From DATMRS01 sp035566015 (GTDB lineage Bacteria; Pseudomonadota; Alphaproteobacteria; Sphingomonadales; Sphingomonadaceae), in NCBI GenBank assembly GCA_035566015.1, contig DATMRS010000023.1, positions 1-64,000 on the forward strand: a stretch of DNA of 64,000 nt. The letters are read 5' to 3'. The notes below the pieces were generated by a model. It was not told the origin of the DNA. It searched no databases and saw nothing but the letters and a program-made list of their open reading frames with translations. A program made the position numbers and the translations under genes. Below, piece after piece: positions 35,215 through 43,666 of this stretch; positions within the stretch are counted from its first letter, which is position 1, and every line of letters begins with the position of its first letter.

Positions 35215-36741
35215 CTACAGCAATGTCGGCGCCGAATCCTGCGCCGCGCCCGCCCGCGCCGTGCCCGACGTCGCCGGTTCGCCCGGCGCGGTCGTCCAGC
35301 CGAGCCGCGCGATCCCGATCGATCGCCGCCCGCGCAGATCGGTGCGCGGCACGAAGATGCCCTGCGCCTCCATATAGCCGAGCAGCCGCCGCGCCCGGCC
35401 CACCGAATGGGTGCCGTAGACCGCCGCCACCTCGGCATCGGACGGGCAAGGCGCATTCTCCCGCGCCGCCCGCGCGATCAGCAGGAACACGCCCAGCATG
35501 TCGTCGGGCAGATCGCGCGCGATCGCCAGCGCCTCGCCCCAGCCCTCTTCCTCGCTCGTTTCGGTGAAGAAGCCCGCCCGCGCCATCGCCAGCCGCCGGG
35601 TGAACAGCGGCAGGTCGAGCGGCGGCTGTCCCGCCCCCTTCATTCGGCAGCGCACCGTAAAATCCTGATAGAGCAGGCTTGCCGTGCGGCAGGCCGCGTC
35701 GGGGTCGGCGACGATATCGGCCAGCACCTCGGCCACGATCGCCGCGCGCGCTTCGTCGGCCATCTCGGGTTCGGCCTGCCCTGCTTGCGTCGCGACGCCC
35801 AGCGGGCGCGGCGTCATCGCCCGGATCAGATCGTTCGCGGGCACCGGCGAGGGCGGTGGCGGCGGCGCGGGCGGGCGTTCGGCGGGCTCACCTATGTCGA
35901 GCAGCAGCGCCTCCGCCGGCTCTTCCGGCGCGTCGGGCAGCGGGATCAGCTTCGGGCTGCCGCCGCGCGCCTCGGTTTCCACCGCGCCGATCCGGATCGC
36001 CACCGGTCGGCGCGACAGGGCGGGGCCGAGCGCCAGGAAATGCCCGCGCTCCAGATCGCGGATCGTCTCCGCCTGCCGCCGTTCCATGCCCAGCAGGTCG
36101 GCCGCGCGCGCCATGTCGATATCGAGGAAGGTGCGCCCCATCAGGAAGTTGGATGCCTCCGCCGCGACATTCTTCGCCAGTTTGGCGAGCCGCTGCGTCG
36201 CGATCACCCCCGCCAGCCCGCGTTTGCGCCCCCGGCACATCAGGTTGGTCATCGCGCCCAGCGATGCCTTGCGCGCGTCCTCGGCCACCTCGCCGCCCAC
36301 CGCCGGCGCAAAGAGCTGCGCCTCGTCGACCACCACCAGCACCGGATACCAATGTGCCCGGTCGGCGTCGAACAGCGCGTTGAGGAAGGTCGCGGCGCAG
36401 CGCATCTGCGCGTCGATGTCGAGCCCTTCGAGGTTCAGCACCACCGAGACGCGCTGCGCGCGCACCCGCGTCGCGATCCGCGCGATCTCCGCCTCGCTAT
36501 AGCCCGCCGCCTCGACGCTGACATGGCCGAAGCGGTCGGAGAGCGTCACGAAATCGCCCTCGGGATCGACGATCACCTGTTGCACCCATTTGGCGCTGCC
36601 CTCGATCAGCCGGCGCAGCAGGTGCGATTTGCCCGATCCCGAATTGCCCTGGACGAGCAGGCGCGTGGCCAGCAGCTCCTCGAGGTCGAGCAGAGCGGCG
36701 GCGCCCGAAGCGTCGGTTCCCATATCGATGCGGACAGTCAC
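35215..36741 (-). CDS. HerA/FtsK-like P-loop ATPase (DUF87)
   Basis: A 508-residue cytoplasmic ATPase. Walker A is GNSGSGKS at residues 32-39 and Walker B is VLVVVDEAQL at about 133-142; VIATQRLAKLAKNVAAEASNFLMGR resembles sensor/arginine-finger regions of HerA-type DNA translocases. After ~residue 280 comes a Pro-rich linker and a C-terminal domain that ends in a winged-helix-like part (VAAVYGTHSVGRARRLLGYMEAQG). No NurA nuclease or other DNA-repair partner is nearby. GTG 36741 is used as start; ATG 36723 is an alternative, and neither has a good ribosome site. The biological role is unknown. Confidence 0.75.
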   Translation of the reverse strand: MTVRIDMGTDASGAAALLDLEELLATRLLVQGNSGSGKSHLLRRLIEGSAKWVQQVIVDPEGDFVTLSDRFGHVSVEAAGYSEAEIARIATRVRAQRVSVVLNLEGLDIDAQMRCAATFLNALFDADRAHWYPVLVVVDEAQLFAPAVGGEVAEDARKASLGAMTNLMCRGRKRGLAGVIATQRLAKLAKNVAAEASNFLMGRTFLDIDMARAADLLGMERRQAETIRDLERGHFLALGPALSRRPVAIRIGAVETEARGGSPKLIPLPDAPEEPAEALLLDIGEPAERPPAPPPPPSPVPANDLIRAMTPRPLGVATQAGQAEPEMADEARAAIVAEVLADIVADPDAACRTASLLYQDFTVRCRMKGAGQPPLDLPLFTRRLAMARAGFFTETSEEEGWGEALAIARDLPDDMLGVFLLIARAARENAPCPSDAEVAAVYGTHSVGRARRLLGYMEAQGIFVPRTDLRGRRSIGIARLGWTTAPGEPATSGTARAGAAQDSAPTLL

Positions 36742-36869
36742 GCCCGCGTCTGTGCCGCACCCCTCGGGGCCAAGGCAAGGCCGCGAATCGCCGCCGCGCG
36801 AATTGCGCTCTGGTGCGCGCCCGGCCGCGCCGTTAAGTTCGCCCGCAAACCGAGAGGGAGGATTGCAGG

Positions 36870-37289
36870 ATGAAATATCGCATCGCCGCGCTGGCGGCTG
36901 TTCTGCTCGCCGGCACCGCGCAGGCGGCCACGCTCACCCCCGCCGACATCGCGAAGCGCCATGTCTCGGCTGGCGGCAATATCGATACGATCATGGCCGA
37001 TTATGCCGACGACGCCGTCGTCCTGCAGGATGGCAAGGCGTTGCAGGGCAAGCCGGAGATCCGCGCCTTTTTCGAAAAGATGTTCCCCGCCAAACCCGCC
37101 GGCGCGGCCGCCGCCCCTGCCGCGGCCCCCAAGATGCAGGTGAAGCGCATCTGGCAGGAAGGCGATATCGGCTATCTGACGTGGGAGATGGGCCCGGTCA
37201 GCGCCACCGAGGAGTTTCTGGTGCGCGACGGCAAGATACTCGTCCAGGCCGTCTTCATGCGCGGCGGCCCGCCCGCCCCCGCGAAATAA
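36870..37289 (+). CDS. Exported NTF2/SnoaL-like small protein
   Basis: A 139-residue protein with a signal peptide (MKYRIAALAAVLLAGTAQAA, cleavage after AQA) and a cone-shaped NTF2-like fold pattern: DIAKRHVSAGGNIDTIMADYADDAVVLQ, KPEIRAFFEKMF, then strands to the end. An Ala/Pro-rich insert (PAGAAAAPAAAP) sits in the middle. Proteins of this class bind or isomerise small molecules or act as dimerisation modules; no catalytic residues can be named. ATG 36870 has GGAGGATTGCAGG upstream. It is divergent from the HerA-like gene and convergent with the phosphodiesterase. Confidence 0.75.
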   Translation: MKYRIAALAAVLLAGTAQAATLTPADIAKRHVSAGGNIDTIMADYADDAVVLQDGKALQGKPEIRAFFEKMFPAKPAGAAAAPAAAPKMQVKRIWQEGDIGYLTWEMGPVSATEEFLVRDGKILVQAVFMRGGPPAPAK

Positions 37290-37293
37290 CGCG

Positions 37294-38169
37294 TCAGCCG
37301 CACGCCGTCGCCGGCCTTTCGGCGGCGGCCCGTTCCCCGAACATCGCGCGCACCATCGGCTGGAGCGCGGCCTCGTAGCGGGCGACCACCCGATGCGGTT
37401 CGGCGCTGTCGAAATGCGTCACCAGCCCCTCGCCATTCCAGTAATGGAGCGCATAGGCCGGCGCGTCGGCGACGATCATCGGCCGCCCGTCGGGCCGGTC
37501 GGGATCGATCGGCGCGAGTTGCAGCGCCACCTGCGGCGCGGTCGACGGGCAGACGATCAGCGGCCGCCCGTGCCAGCCGCTGACGATCGGGCGGTGGATA
37601 TGGCCGCTCATCATGCCGACCACCTGATCCTGCCCCTCCAGCGTCGCGGCCAGCCGCCGGACCCAGGGCTCGTCGGGCATCGCGGTCATCCAGCCGATCC
37701 CGGTTTCGATCGGCGGATGGTGCAGCACGATCACGGTCGGCCGCCCGCGCCCTTCCGCCAGCCGCGCCCTGAGCCAGGCCGCGCGCGCCGCGCAGAAGGC
37801 GCCGCCATGGCGTCCTTCCTCCAGCGTATCGAGGACGATGAAGCGCAGCGGCCCCTGGTCGAGCACATAATGGACGAAGCCGCCCTCGACCGGCACCTGA
37901 TCGAACACGGCGCGGAAAGGCGCGCGCAGATCATGGTTGCCAAGGCAGGGCCAGACCGGGAAGGGGCAGGCGGCGAACGCCTTGCGCAGCACCTCGTAAC
38001 TTTCGCGATCGCCCCGATCGGCAAGGTCCCCCGTCGCGAAGAGAATATCAGGCCGCCGATCGAGCGCCGAGAGCGCCGCGAGCGTGTGGGCCAGCCGCTC
38101 GCGATTCAGCTCGACCGGATCGGTTGGATCGTAACCAATATGGGTATCGGTGATCTGCGCAATGAGCAT
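37294..38169 (-). CDS. CpdA-like class III cyclic nucleotide phosphodiesterase
   Basis: About 291 residues of the calcineurin-like metallophosphoesterase family. The metal-binding motifs appear in order: D8-x-H10 (ITDTHIG), GDLADRG, GNHD, LHHPP and SGHIHRP, the pattern of 3',5'-cAMP phosphodiesterase CpdA. It would hydrolyse cAMP in the cytoplasm. ATG 38169 has GGGGAG eleven bases upstream; the frame extends 15 codons further without a better start. A perfect CRP-type site lies 117-132 bp upstream, and the next operon encodes a protein with two cyclic-nucleotide-binding domains, which together suggest a link to cAMP signalling. Confidence 0.85.
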   Translation of the reverse strand: MLIAQITDTHIGYDPTDPVELNRERLAHTLAALSALDRRPDILFATGDLADRGDRESYEVLRKAFAACPFPVWPCLGNHDLRAPFRAVFDQVPVEGGFVHYVLDQGPLRFIVLDTLEEGRHGGAFCAARAAWLRARLAEGRGRPTVIVLHHPPIETGIGWMTAMPDEPWVRRLAATLEGQDQVVGMMSGHIHRPIVSGWHGRPLIVCPSTAPQVALQLAPIDPDRPDGRPMIVADAPAYALHYWNGEGLVTHFDSAEPHRVVARYEAALQPMVRAMFGERAAAERPATACG

Positions 38170-38285
38170 GGACGGCAGATCTCCCCTATTGCCACCCCGC
38201 CGGGATCGAGCCACCCGACTGTTATCGTTAACGCATACGCAACGCGGAACGCTCCTTATTCCTGTCGAAAGCCGGCCGGGAACGC

Positions 38286-38301
38286 TGTGACACGCATCAC
38301 A
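38286..38301. promoter_or_regulatory. CRP-type binding site (perfect TGTGA-N6-TCACA)
   Basis: TGTGACACGCATCACA matches the CRP/Vfr consensus core exactly. It lies in the 180-bp gap between the FHA-decaheme cytochrome gene (ends 38350) and the CpdA-like gene (starts 38169), on the promoter side of the latter. Confidence 0.6.
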
Positions 38302-38349
38302 CCCGGCACGCCCCTCGTCGGAATGGGGCCCGCCTGTCGCACAGGCGGA

Positions 38350-40161
38350 TTAAGAACCGGTTCCTTTCATCGCATCGGCGGCGCGCCGACGTGGGCTGTC
38401 GAGCACCTCTCCGCGCACCCATCCCGCGCGCACCGCATGCGGCGCGACATCGCCCTGATGATAATCGTGGCACATCGCGCAGGAGGAGGGCACCGCCTTA
38501 TGCGCGTCCTCGCCGCCATGGCATTGCTGGCACGACGCGATCTTGGGCAGCAGGACATCGGATGCGCTCTCAGACGTCTTTGCCGCGTGGCAACTTTCGC
38601 AGCTTTCGGTCGCATGCGCCTTATGATCGAACCAGCCCTTCATCATGTAGCGATCGGGCAAACGGACGGGCACGATATGGAAATCGTCCGGCCCCGTCCG
38701 CGTGATCCTGTGGCAGTCGTAGCAGGCGCCGCCTTCGGAGAAGACCGCGCGGATCGCCGCATCGGCGCTGGCGGCGCGCGAAGGCGGGCGCGTCGCACCG
38801 AAATCGCCCGGCCGGCGGCGCATCCCGTCGAGCCCGAACGGCCGTGCCGGCCCGCCGCTGCGATAGAAAGCGCGCAGTTCGGCCACCACCTGCGCCGGAT
38901 CGCCATGGCGCAGCGTGCGATAGGTGGGGCCGACCTTGTCGAACGCCAGATCGTGACACATCTGGCAATTCTTCTCCATCGACACCGGCTGGAAGCGCGC
39001 GCCGCCGGCGTCGGGCACATGGCAGTCGGCGCAGACGAGGCTCTTGCCGAAGCCGTAGCGCGCACCCACCGTCGTCGCCATTCGCGCGACGCCGTTGCTC
39101 GTCGACAGATGCAGCGCGTGCGGGAATTTCAGTCCATTATCTTCCAGCGGCCGCGCATCGAGCGAGAGGCGCTGGACGGTGGGCGTCTCGCCGGCACGCG
39201 TGGCGATCAGCGGCCGGAACTGCGGGTGGCCCTGCGGCGTGCCGAAATCGGACGCATCGAGCAGCTTGGTGTCGGTCAGCCGCTTGCTCAGGTCCGTATG
39301 GCAATCGGCGCAGAATTTCTGCGGCGTCACCGGCATCGCGGTGCGGCCCTCATGCTCGATATGGCAATCGGCGCAGCGCCCCTCCGGCCGGTTGAACGCC
39401 GTTGCGATCGCGCGTCCCGCCTGCCCAAGCGCGCCCGGACGCGCCGGCGCCGCGGCCAGGCGGCGCGGATCGGCATGGTCGTGGACATTGGTATGGCAGG
39501 CGGTGCAGGCATCGTCGGCCACCACCACGCCCGGCTGGACGTGGCACGCCTTGCAATTATTCTCCAGCCCCGCATGCGCGATGCTGAGCTTGCCCGGCGA
39601 CCAAAGCTCGTCGCCATGGAACGCCGTCGGCCGCGCCTCGCCCGCCTTCGCGTCCTGATTCGCGTAGAAGGCGGTGATCGGCCAGAGCAGGCCCAGCGCC
39701 ACGACGATCAGCGCCAGCGTCCAGGCCATCCGCCGCTTGCTCGGCATCGCGGCGGCGAGCGAGAAGACCTTCTGCTCGTCCTTCGCCTCCGATGCATCGG
39801 AGAGCGCCCCCACCCGCTCGATCGAGAGGATGACCGCGCCCGCATCCTCCCCCTCGCCGTGCGAGACGGAGAGCATATGGCCGCCGATCCGGATATTCGC
39901 GCCTTTCGCCGGATCGACGTCGGCGCGCTCGGTCTGCCGTCCGTCGACATCGAAGGGCAGGCCGGCGGTGGCCGCGATCTCGATTGTGCCGTTCGCGCCT
40001 TCGCGGACGAGTGCATGCTGCAACGTCACCGCCAGATCGGGCAGGTGGATATCGCAGGACGGATCGCGCCCGATCGACAGTTCGGCCTTGTCGAAGCGGC
40101 TGGGGCGGACGATCTCGCGGCCCTCGGCGGTGCGCGAGATCTGGCGAACGATGAAGCTCAC
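38350..40161 (-). CDS. FHA domain - transmembrane - decaheme cytochrome c fusion
   Basis: A 603-residue protein joining signalling and electron-transfer parts. Residues ~20-100 form an FHA-like domain (LSIGRDPSCDIHLPDLAVTL then QHALV), with the usual Ser of the SxxH motif replaced by Thr. One transmembrane helix follows at ~146-166. The rest, predicted periplasmic, has ten CxxCH haem-binding motifs: CKACH (203-207), CTACH, CADCH three times, CQMCH, CYDCH, CESCH, CQQCH and CAMCH. Extra His residues can serve as distal ligands. Topology places FHA in the cytoplasm. It is the last gene of a three-gene operon with a b-type cytochrome-like protein (4 bp away) and an FAD/CNB/Fe-S oxidoreductase, and probably carries electrons outward from them. 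Confidence 0.88.
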   Translation of the reverse strand: MSFIVRQISRTAEGREIVRPSRFDKAELSIGRDPSCDIHLPDLAVTLQHALVREGANGTIEIAATAGLPFDVDGRQTERADVDPAKGANIRIGGHMLSVSHGEGEDAGAVILSIERVGALSDASEAKDEQKVFSLAAAMPSKRRMAWTLALIVVALGLLWPITAFYANQDAKAGEARPTAFHGDELWSPGKLSIAHAGLENNCKACHVQPGVVVADDACTACHTNVHDHADPRRLAAAPARPGALGQAGRAIATAFNRPEGRCADCHIEHEGRTAMPVTPQKFCADCHTDLSKRLTDTKLLDASDFGTPQGHPQFRPLIATRAGETPTVQRLSLDARPLEDNGLKFPHALHLSTSNGVARMATTVGARYGFGKSLVCADCHVPDAGGARFQPVSMEKNCQMCHDLAFDKVGPTYRTLRHGDPAQVVAELRAFYRSGGPARPFGLDGMRRRPGDFGATRPPSRAASADAAIRAVFSEGGACYDCHRITRTGPDDFHIVPVRLPDRYMMKGWFDHKAHATESCESCHAAKTSESASDVLLPKIASCQQCHGGEDAHKAVPSSCAMCHDYHQGDVAPHAVRAGWVRGEVLDSPRRRAADAMKGTGS

Positions 40162-40165
40162 GCGC

Positions 40166-41047
40166 TCAACCCCAGTAGAAGAAGACGGCGACGATGTGCG
40201 CGGTGAGCGCGGCGAGCAGCGCGAAGGTCAACGGCACATGGACATAGAGCCAGACCTCCAGCAGCGCCTTCAGCCGCAGATGCTGGCGGATGCGCGACAG
40301 CGCCGCCTCCTTGCGCCCCAGCAGCATATCGACCTTTTCCAGCGGATCGCCGCCCAGCGCCGGCCTGTCCCCCGTCACCTCGCGGATCGCCGCCTGCGCC
40401 GCGCGCGTGCCGCATCGCGGATAGCGCCCCGTCAGCCGCGTCATGAACGATCCGGCGAACGGGTCCTCGTCGAGCGACAGGCGCACCATCTCGGCGAAAC
40501 GGTGGTCGAGCGGCTGGGCCGCGTCATGGAGCTGGCGGTCGAGCGTCCGCAGGCTTTCCAGCATCTGCATCTGCGTCATCTCGCCACGATTGTCGCTCAA
40601 CGCGCGCGGCAGCGAGGCATAGGCGCCGATCCCGTACAGCCCCGACAGGATGACGAGCATCATCAGCACATAAGCGAGCGTATGGATGTTCCAGCCGAAC
40701 TGGAATCCGGTGTGCAGCGTCGCGATGATGACGAGGCTGAGCCCCAGATAGACATGCGCCGATGTCCACGCCTTGAGCGACCAGCTTCCGCTCGTCATCG
40801 CCCGCTTGCGCACCCCCAGCATCGTCAGCCACAGGATCAGCAGCGCGCCGATCGTGCCCAGCGTATAGCCGTACCAGCTTCCCCCATTGGGGCGCGGCTG
40901 CGGATTGTGGAAGCCGTAGATCAGGATCGCGACGAACGAGACGATCAGCGCGATCTTCAGCCAGCGATAGCCGGCATAGCGCAGGAATCCTTCATGCCGG
41001 GCGCCCGCCGGCCCCGCGATCCGTCCTGTTGCCCCCCGCGACGCCAC
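40166..41047 (-). CDS. Cytochrome b-like integral membrane protein
   Basis: A 293-residue protein with about five hydrophobic helices: ~29-46, 58-77, 97-118, 124-143 and 265-292. Candidate haem b ligands lie in the helices or at their ends: H98, H112, H122, H270 and H284. A ~120-residue soluble stretch separates helices 4 and 5 and contains LSLDEDPFAG and a Cys at 212. It starts with GTG 41047 (ribosome site GGGGGA), one base after the stop of the upstream oxidoreductase gene, and ends four bases before the FHA-decaheme gene. The likely role is to pass electrons through the inner membrane between those two proteins. No family name can be given. Confidence 0.75.
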   Translation of the reverse strand: MASRGATGRIAGPAGARHEGFLRYAGYRWLKIALIVSFVAILIYGFHNPQPRPNGGSWYGYTLGTIGALLILWLTMLGVRKRAMTSGSWSLKAWTSAHVYLGLSLVIIATLHTGFQFGWNIHTLAYVLMMLVILSGLYGIGAYASLPRALSDNRGEMTQMQMLESLRTLDRQLHDAAQPLDHRFAEMVRLSLDEDPFAGSFMTRLTGRYPRCGTRAAQAAIREVTGDRPALGGDPLEKVDMLLGRKEAALSRIRQHLRLKALLEVWLYVHVPLTFALLAALTAHIVAVFFYWG

Positions 41048-41048
41048 C

Positions 41049-43490
41049 CTATGCTTCCCCCTGCTCCAGCTTCGCGACGGTCAGGAACCGCTCGGGCGAG
41101 ACGCGGATCGCCGCGCCCGTCGGGCAGGCGCGCACGCAGGCCGGGCCGCCCTCTATGCCCGAACACATGTCGCACTTGATCGCCTTCTTGGGCTTTTCGA
41201 TGCTATGGTCGGCATGGGCATAGGCCCAGGCCTTGTCCGGCTCGCCCGGCCCCGGCCCCCGGCCGAACAGCAGCCAGCTCAGGAGCGACGGCTTCTTCGG
41301 CGGCGCCTTGTCCATGCGGATCACGCCATAGGGACAGTTGCGCTGGCAATTGCCGCAGCCGATGCAGCTATCGTCGATGAACACCTCGCCGTCCGGGCCG
41401 CGATGGATCGCGTTGGGCGGGCAATCGGCCATGCAGTGCGGATGCTCGCAATGGCGGCACGATGTCGGCACGTGCAGATGCGCGTAGGTGCGTCCCGCTT
41501 CGCGATCGAGCCGCGACAGCCCTTCATGGCTGTCGGCGCAGGCTTTCTCGCAATTGTCGCAGCCGACGCACAGATTCTCGTCGATCAGCAGCACATCGGT
41601 CGCCTCGCCGATCCCGTTCTCGACGAGGAAGTTGGCGACCGAGCTGTACATATCGACGACGGTGGAGAAGCTGTCCTTCTTCGCCTCGACAAAGGCGTTG
41701 AGGTCCTGCCGCGCGGCCATGTCGCGCTTCGCCTTCTCGAACAGGTCGGGCTTGCGGTCCAGCACCTTGCGGAACGCCTCGCCGTCGAGGCGGATCACTT
41801 CGGACTTGATCGCCGCGCGGACGGTGGCGGTGCGCTTGCCGCCGTCGATCAGCGCCATCTCGCCGATATAGCTGCCCGCCGGCAGGTAGGAGAGGAACAC
41901 CGGCCGCCCGCCGATCGACTTCTCGACCACCATCGATCCGACGCGGATCACATAGATGTCGAGGCCTTCGTCGCCTTCGTTCAGGATCGCCTGACCGGCC
42001 TTCACCGTCTGCACCTCGGCCGTCTCGACGATCTCCTTCAGGTCCTCGGGCGTGAGGCCCGATCCGAACATCTGGAGCAGCTGCCGCTCGGTGGAGATGC
42101 GCGTGACGACGCGCCGTGCCGCCGCGTTCGACGCCATCAGCCGCAGCGCGGCGGTACGTGAAATCTCCACGAGGATCGCGTCCTCCGACGCGCGGATCGT
42201 GGCGCCGCGCCGCCGGCCCGATATCAGCCCCACTTCGCCGAAGATCGATCCCCGGCCGATGCGGATGCCCGGCCGCCCCGGAATCGAGACTTCCACCGAT
42301 CCCATCGCGATGCCGAACAGCGAGGAGCCGGGGTCGTCCTTTTCGAACACCGTCTCGCCGATGCGATAGGCGCGCACGTCCGAATCGAGCATGAACTCGC
42401 GCATCTGGAGCGGCGAGAGGTCGTTCAATATCTCCACGTTCGCGCGCAGATAGTCCAGCCACTCGTCCACCGGCCGCCGGCGCGGCAGCGCGTTGAACTT
42501 CGCCTCCAGGATCGGCTCGTCGGCGGGCTTCAGGCCGGTGTTTCCGTTAATGAATTCAACGACATCATAGCCCTGGTTCATACAATGCTTGATGAGCGGA
42601 TAGCCCGCCAGCGCGCCGATCACGTAGATGCCCGGCGCCGTCGTCTCGAAGGCGGGCGACAGCTTGGGATAGGCGGCGCGGTCGGCGCTCGTGAACTCGA
42701 TGCCGCATGCCTCGATGAAGGCGCGGGGCGGCGCCGATCCCATCCGCGCGATGATCCGGTCGCAGCGGATGCGCGCCTCGCCGTCGCGCGTGTCGAGCGT
42801 CAGCCAGCCCGGCTCCACCTTGGCCGGCGTCGTCTCGGTCATCACCGCCAGCCGCCCGCTGTCGCGCATCGCCAGCAGGCCCTTGACGTTCGCGTCCTTC
42901 GCCCGGCTGAAATCGGCCGACCGGTTGAGGATGGTGACGCTGTTGCGCTGCGCCGGATCGGTGGCGAGGCCCACCGCATTCTCGATCCCCGCGTCGCCCG
43001 ATCCGATGACGGTGATATGCTCGTCGACATATTCGCCGGGATCGTCGAGCTGATACTGGATATGCGGCAGATCGCCGCCGGGCACGCGCAGCAGGTTGGG
43101 ATTGCCCTGCGTGCCGATCGCCATCACGATCTGCTCGGCCCTCACCTCGCTGCCGTCGGCCAGCGTCAGGGTGAAATCGCCCTTCATCCCGGCGATCGCC
43201 TTCACCTCGGCATTCAGGCGGACGTTGATGCCCTGCGCGGCGGTCTGCTCGTCCCAGATGCCGAGCACCGCCTCGCGCTTGCCCGCGTCGAAGGCGAGGT
43301 CCGAGCGCAGCACAAGCTGGCTGGGCGTCGCCATGACGTGCTTGCCCTTCTGATATTTGTAGATCGTGTCCGAGAGGTGATCGGTCTTTTCGAGCAGCAG
43401 GTGGGTGATGCCGAGTTCGGCCGCGCGCGCCGCCGCGCTGAGCCCGGCCGGCCCCGAACCGACGATGGCGATGCGATAGCCCTCTGCCAT
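41049..43490 (-). CDS. FAD/NAD(P)H oxidoreductase fused to two cNMP-binding domains and a four-cluster ferredoxin
   Basis: About 813 residues. An FAD site IAIVGSGPAGLSAA is at ~8-20 and a second Rossmann site ITVIGSGDAGIENA at ~170; no CxxC disulfide, so this is not a thioredoxin reductase. Two cyclic-nucleotide-binding domains follow, each with a phosphate-binding cassette: IFGEVGLISGRRRGATI and YIGEMALIDGGKRTATV. The C-terminal ~150 residues have sixteen Cys in four [4Fe-4S] patterns (CVGCDNCEKAC; CRHC...CMADC; CIGCGNCQRNC; CDMC...CVRAC), as in DmsB/NrfC-type electron-transfer subunits. ATG 43490 is preferred over the longer frame. It is first in the operon with the b-type and decaheme cytochromes, and probably takes electrons from NAD(P)H under cyclic-nucleotide control. 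Confidence 0.88.
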   Translation of the reverse strand: MAEGYRIAIVGSGPAGLSAAARAAELGITHLLLEKTDHLSDTIYKYQKGKHVMATPSQLVLRSDLAFDAGKREAVLGIWDEQTAAQGINVRLNAEVKAIAGMKGDFTLTLADGSEVRAEQIVMAIGTQGNPNLLRVPGGDLPHIQYQLDDPGEYVDEHITVIGSGDAGIENAVGLATDPAQRNSVTILNRSADFSRAKDANVKGLLAMRDSGRLAVMTETTPAKVEPGWLTLDTRDGEARIRCDRIIARMGSAPPRAFIEACGIEFTSADRAAYPKLSPAFETTAPGIYVIGALAGYPLIKHCMNQGYDVVEFINGNTGLKPADEPILEAKFNALPRRRPVDEWLDYLRANVEILNDLSPLQMREFMLDSDVRAYRIGETVFEKDDPGSSLFGIAMGSVEVSIPGRPGIRIGRGSIFGEVGLISGRRRGATIRASEDAILVEISRTAALRLMASNAAARRVVTRISTERQLLQMFGSGLTPEDLKEIVETAEVQTVKAGQAILNEGDEGLDIYVIRVGSMVVEKSIGGRPVFLSYLPAGSYIGEMALIDGGKRTATVRAAIKSEVIRLDGEAFRKVLDRKPDLFEKAKRDMAARQDLNAFVEAKKDSFSTVVDMYSSVANFLVENGIGEATDVLLIDENLCVGCDNCEKACADSHEGLSRLDREAGRTYAHLHVPTSCRHCEHPHCMADCPPNAIHRGPDGEVFIDDSCIGCGNCQRNCPYGVIRMDKAPPKKPSLLSWLLFGRGPGPGEPDKAWAYAHADHSIEKPKKAIKCDMCSGIEGGPACVRACPTGAAIRVSPERFLTVAKLEQGEA

Positions 43491-43523
43491 TATCCCCCCA
43501 TTGCCCGGCATCGATCCGCATTG

Positions 43524-43540
43524 CCGGACGATCGTTCCGG
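43524..43540. promoter_or_regulatory. Palindrome in the promoter of the redox operon
   Basis: CCGGACGATCGTTCCGG: arms CCGGA/TCCGG around a 7-base centre that contains CGATCG. It is 34-50 bp upstream of the oxidoreductase ATG, where a regulator or RNA polymerase would bind. The regulator is unknown. Confidence 0.35.
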
Positions 43541-43627
43541 GGTAGCGCCCCCGAGCCACCCCTTAGCATTTCGAACGGCCGTCGCCAGTCGTCGCGTCGT
43601 CCGCCGGCGGCCATGTAGCGGAAATCG

Positions 43628-43650
43628 GGTAGGGAAATCCATTCCCTCCC
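43628..43650 (-). terminator. Possible terminator hairpin after the OmpA-like gene
   Basis: On the minus strand GGGAGGGAA, a short loop, TTCCCTACCC forms a hairpin with GGGAA/TTCCC at its core, 17 bp after the OmpA-like stop at 43667. Only a weak T-stretch follows. Confidence 0.4.
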
Positions 43651-43666
43651 GAAAAAGGCGCGCGGC

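Noticed and set aside
34948..36873. A 641-codon plus-strand frame opposite the HerA-like gene
   Set aside because: No domain pattern, extreme Arg content, and it crosses the REP-like repeat; Walker motifs are on the minus strand.
37393..40206. A 937-codon plus-strand frame antisense to the phosphodiesterase and decaheme genes
   Set aside because: The minus strand holds clear motifs (GNHD, ten CxxCH) in this interval; the plus frame is a compositional shadow.
41049..43490. Thioredoxin reductase
   Set aside because: The fold is related but the CxxC redox pair is missing, and CNB and ferredoxin domains are fused.
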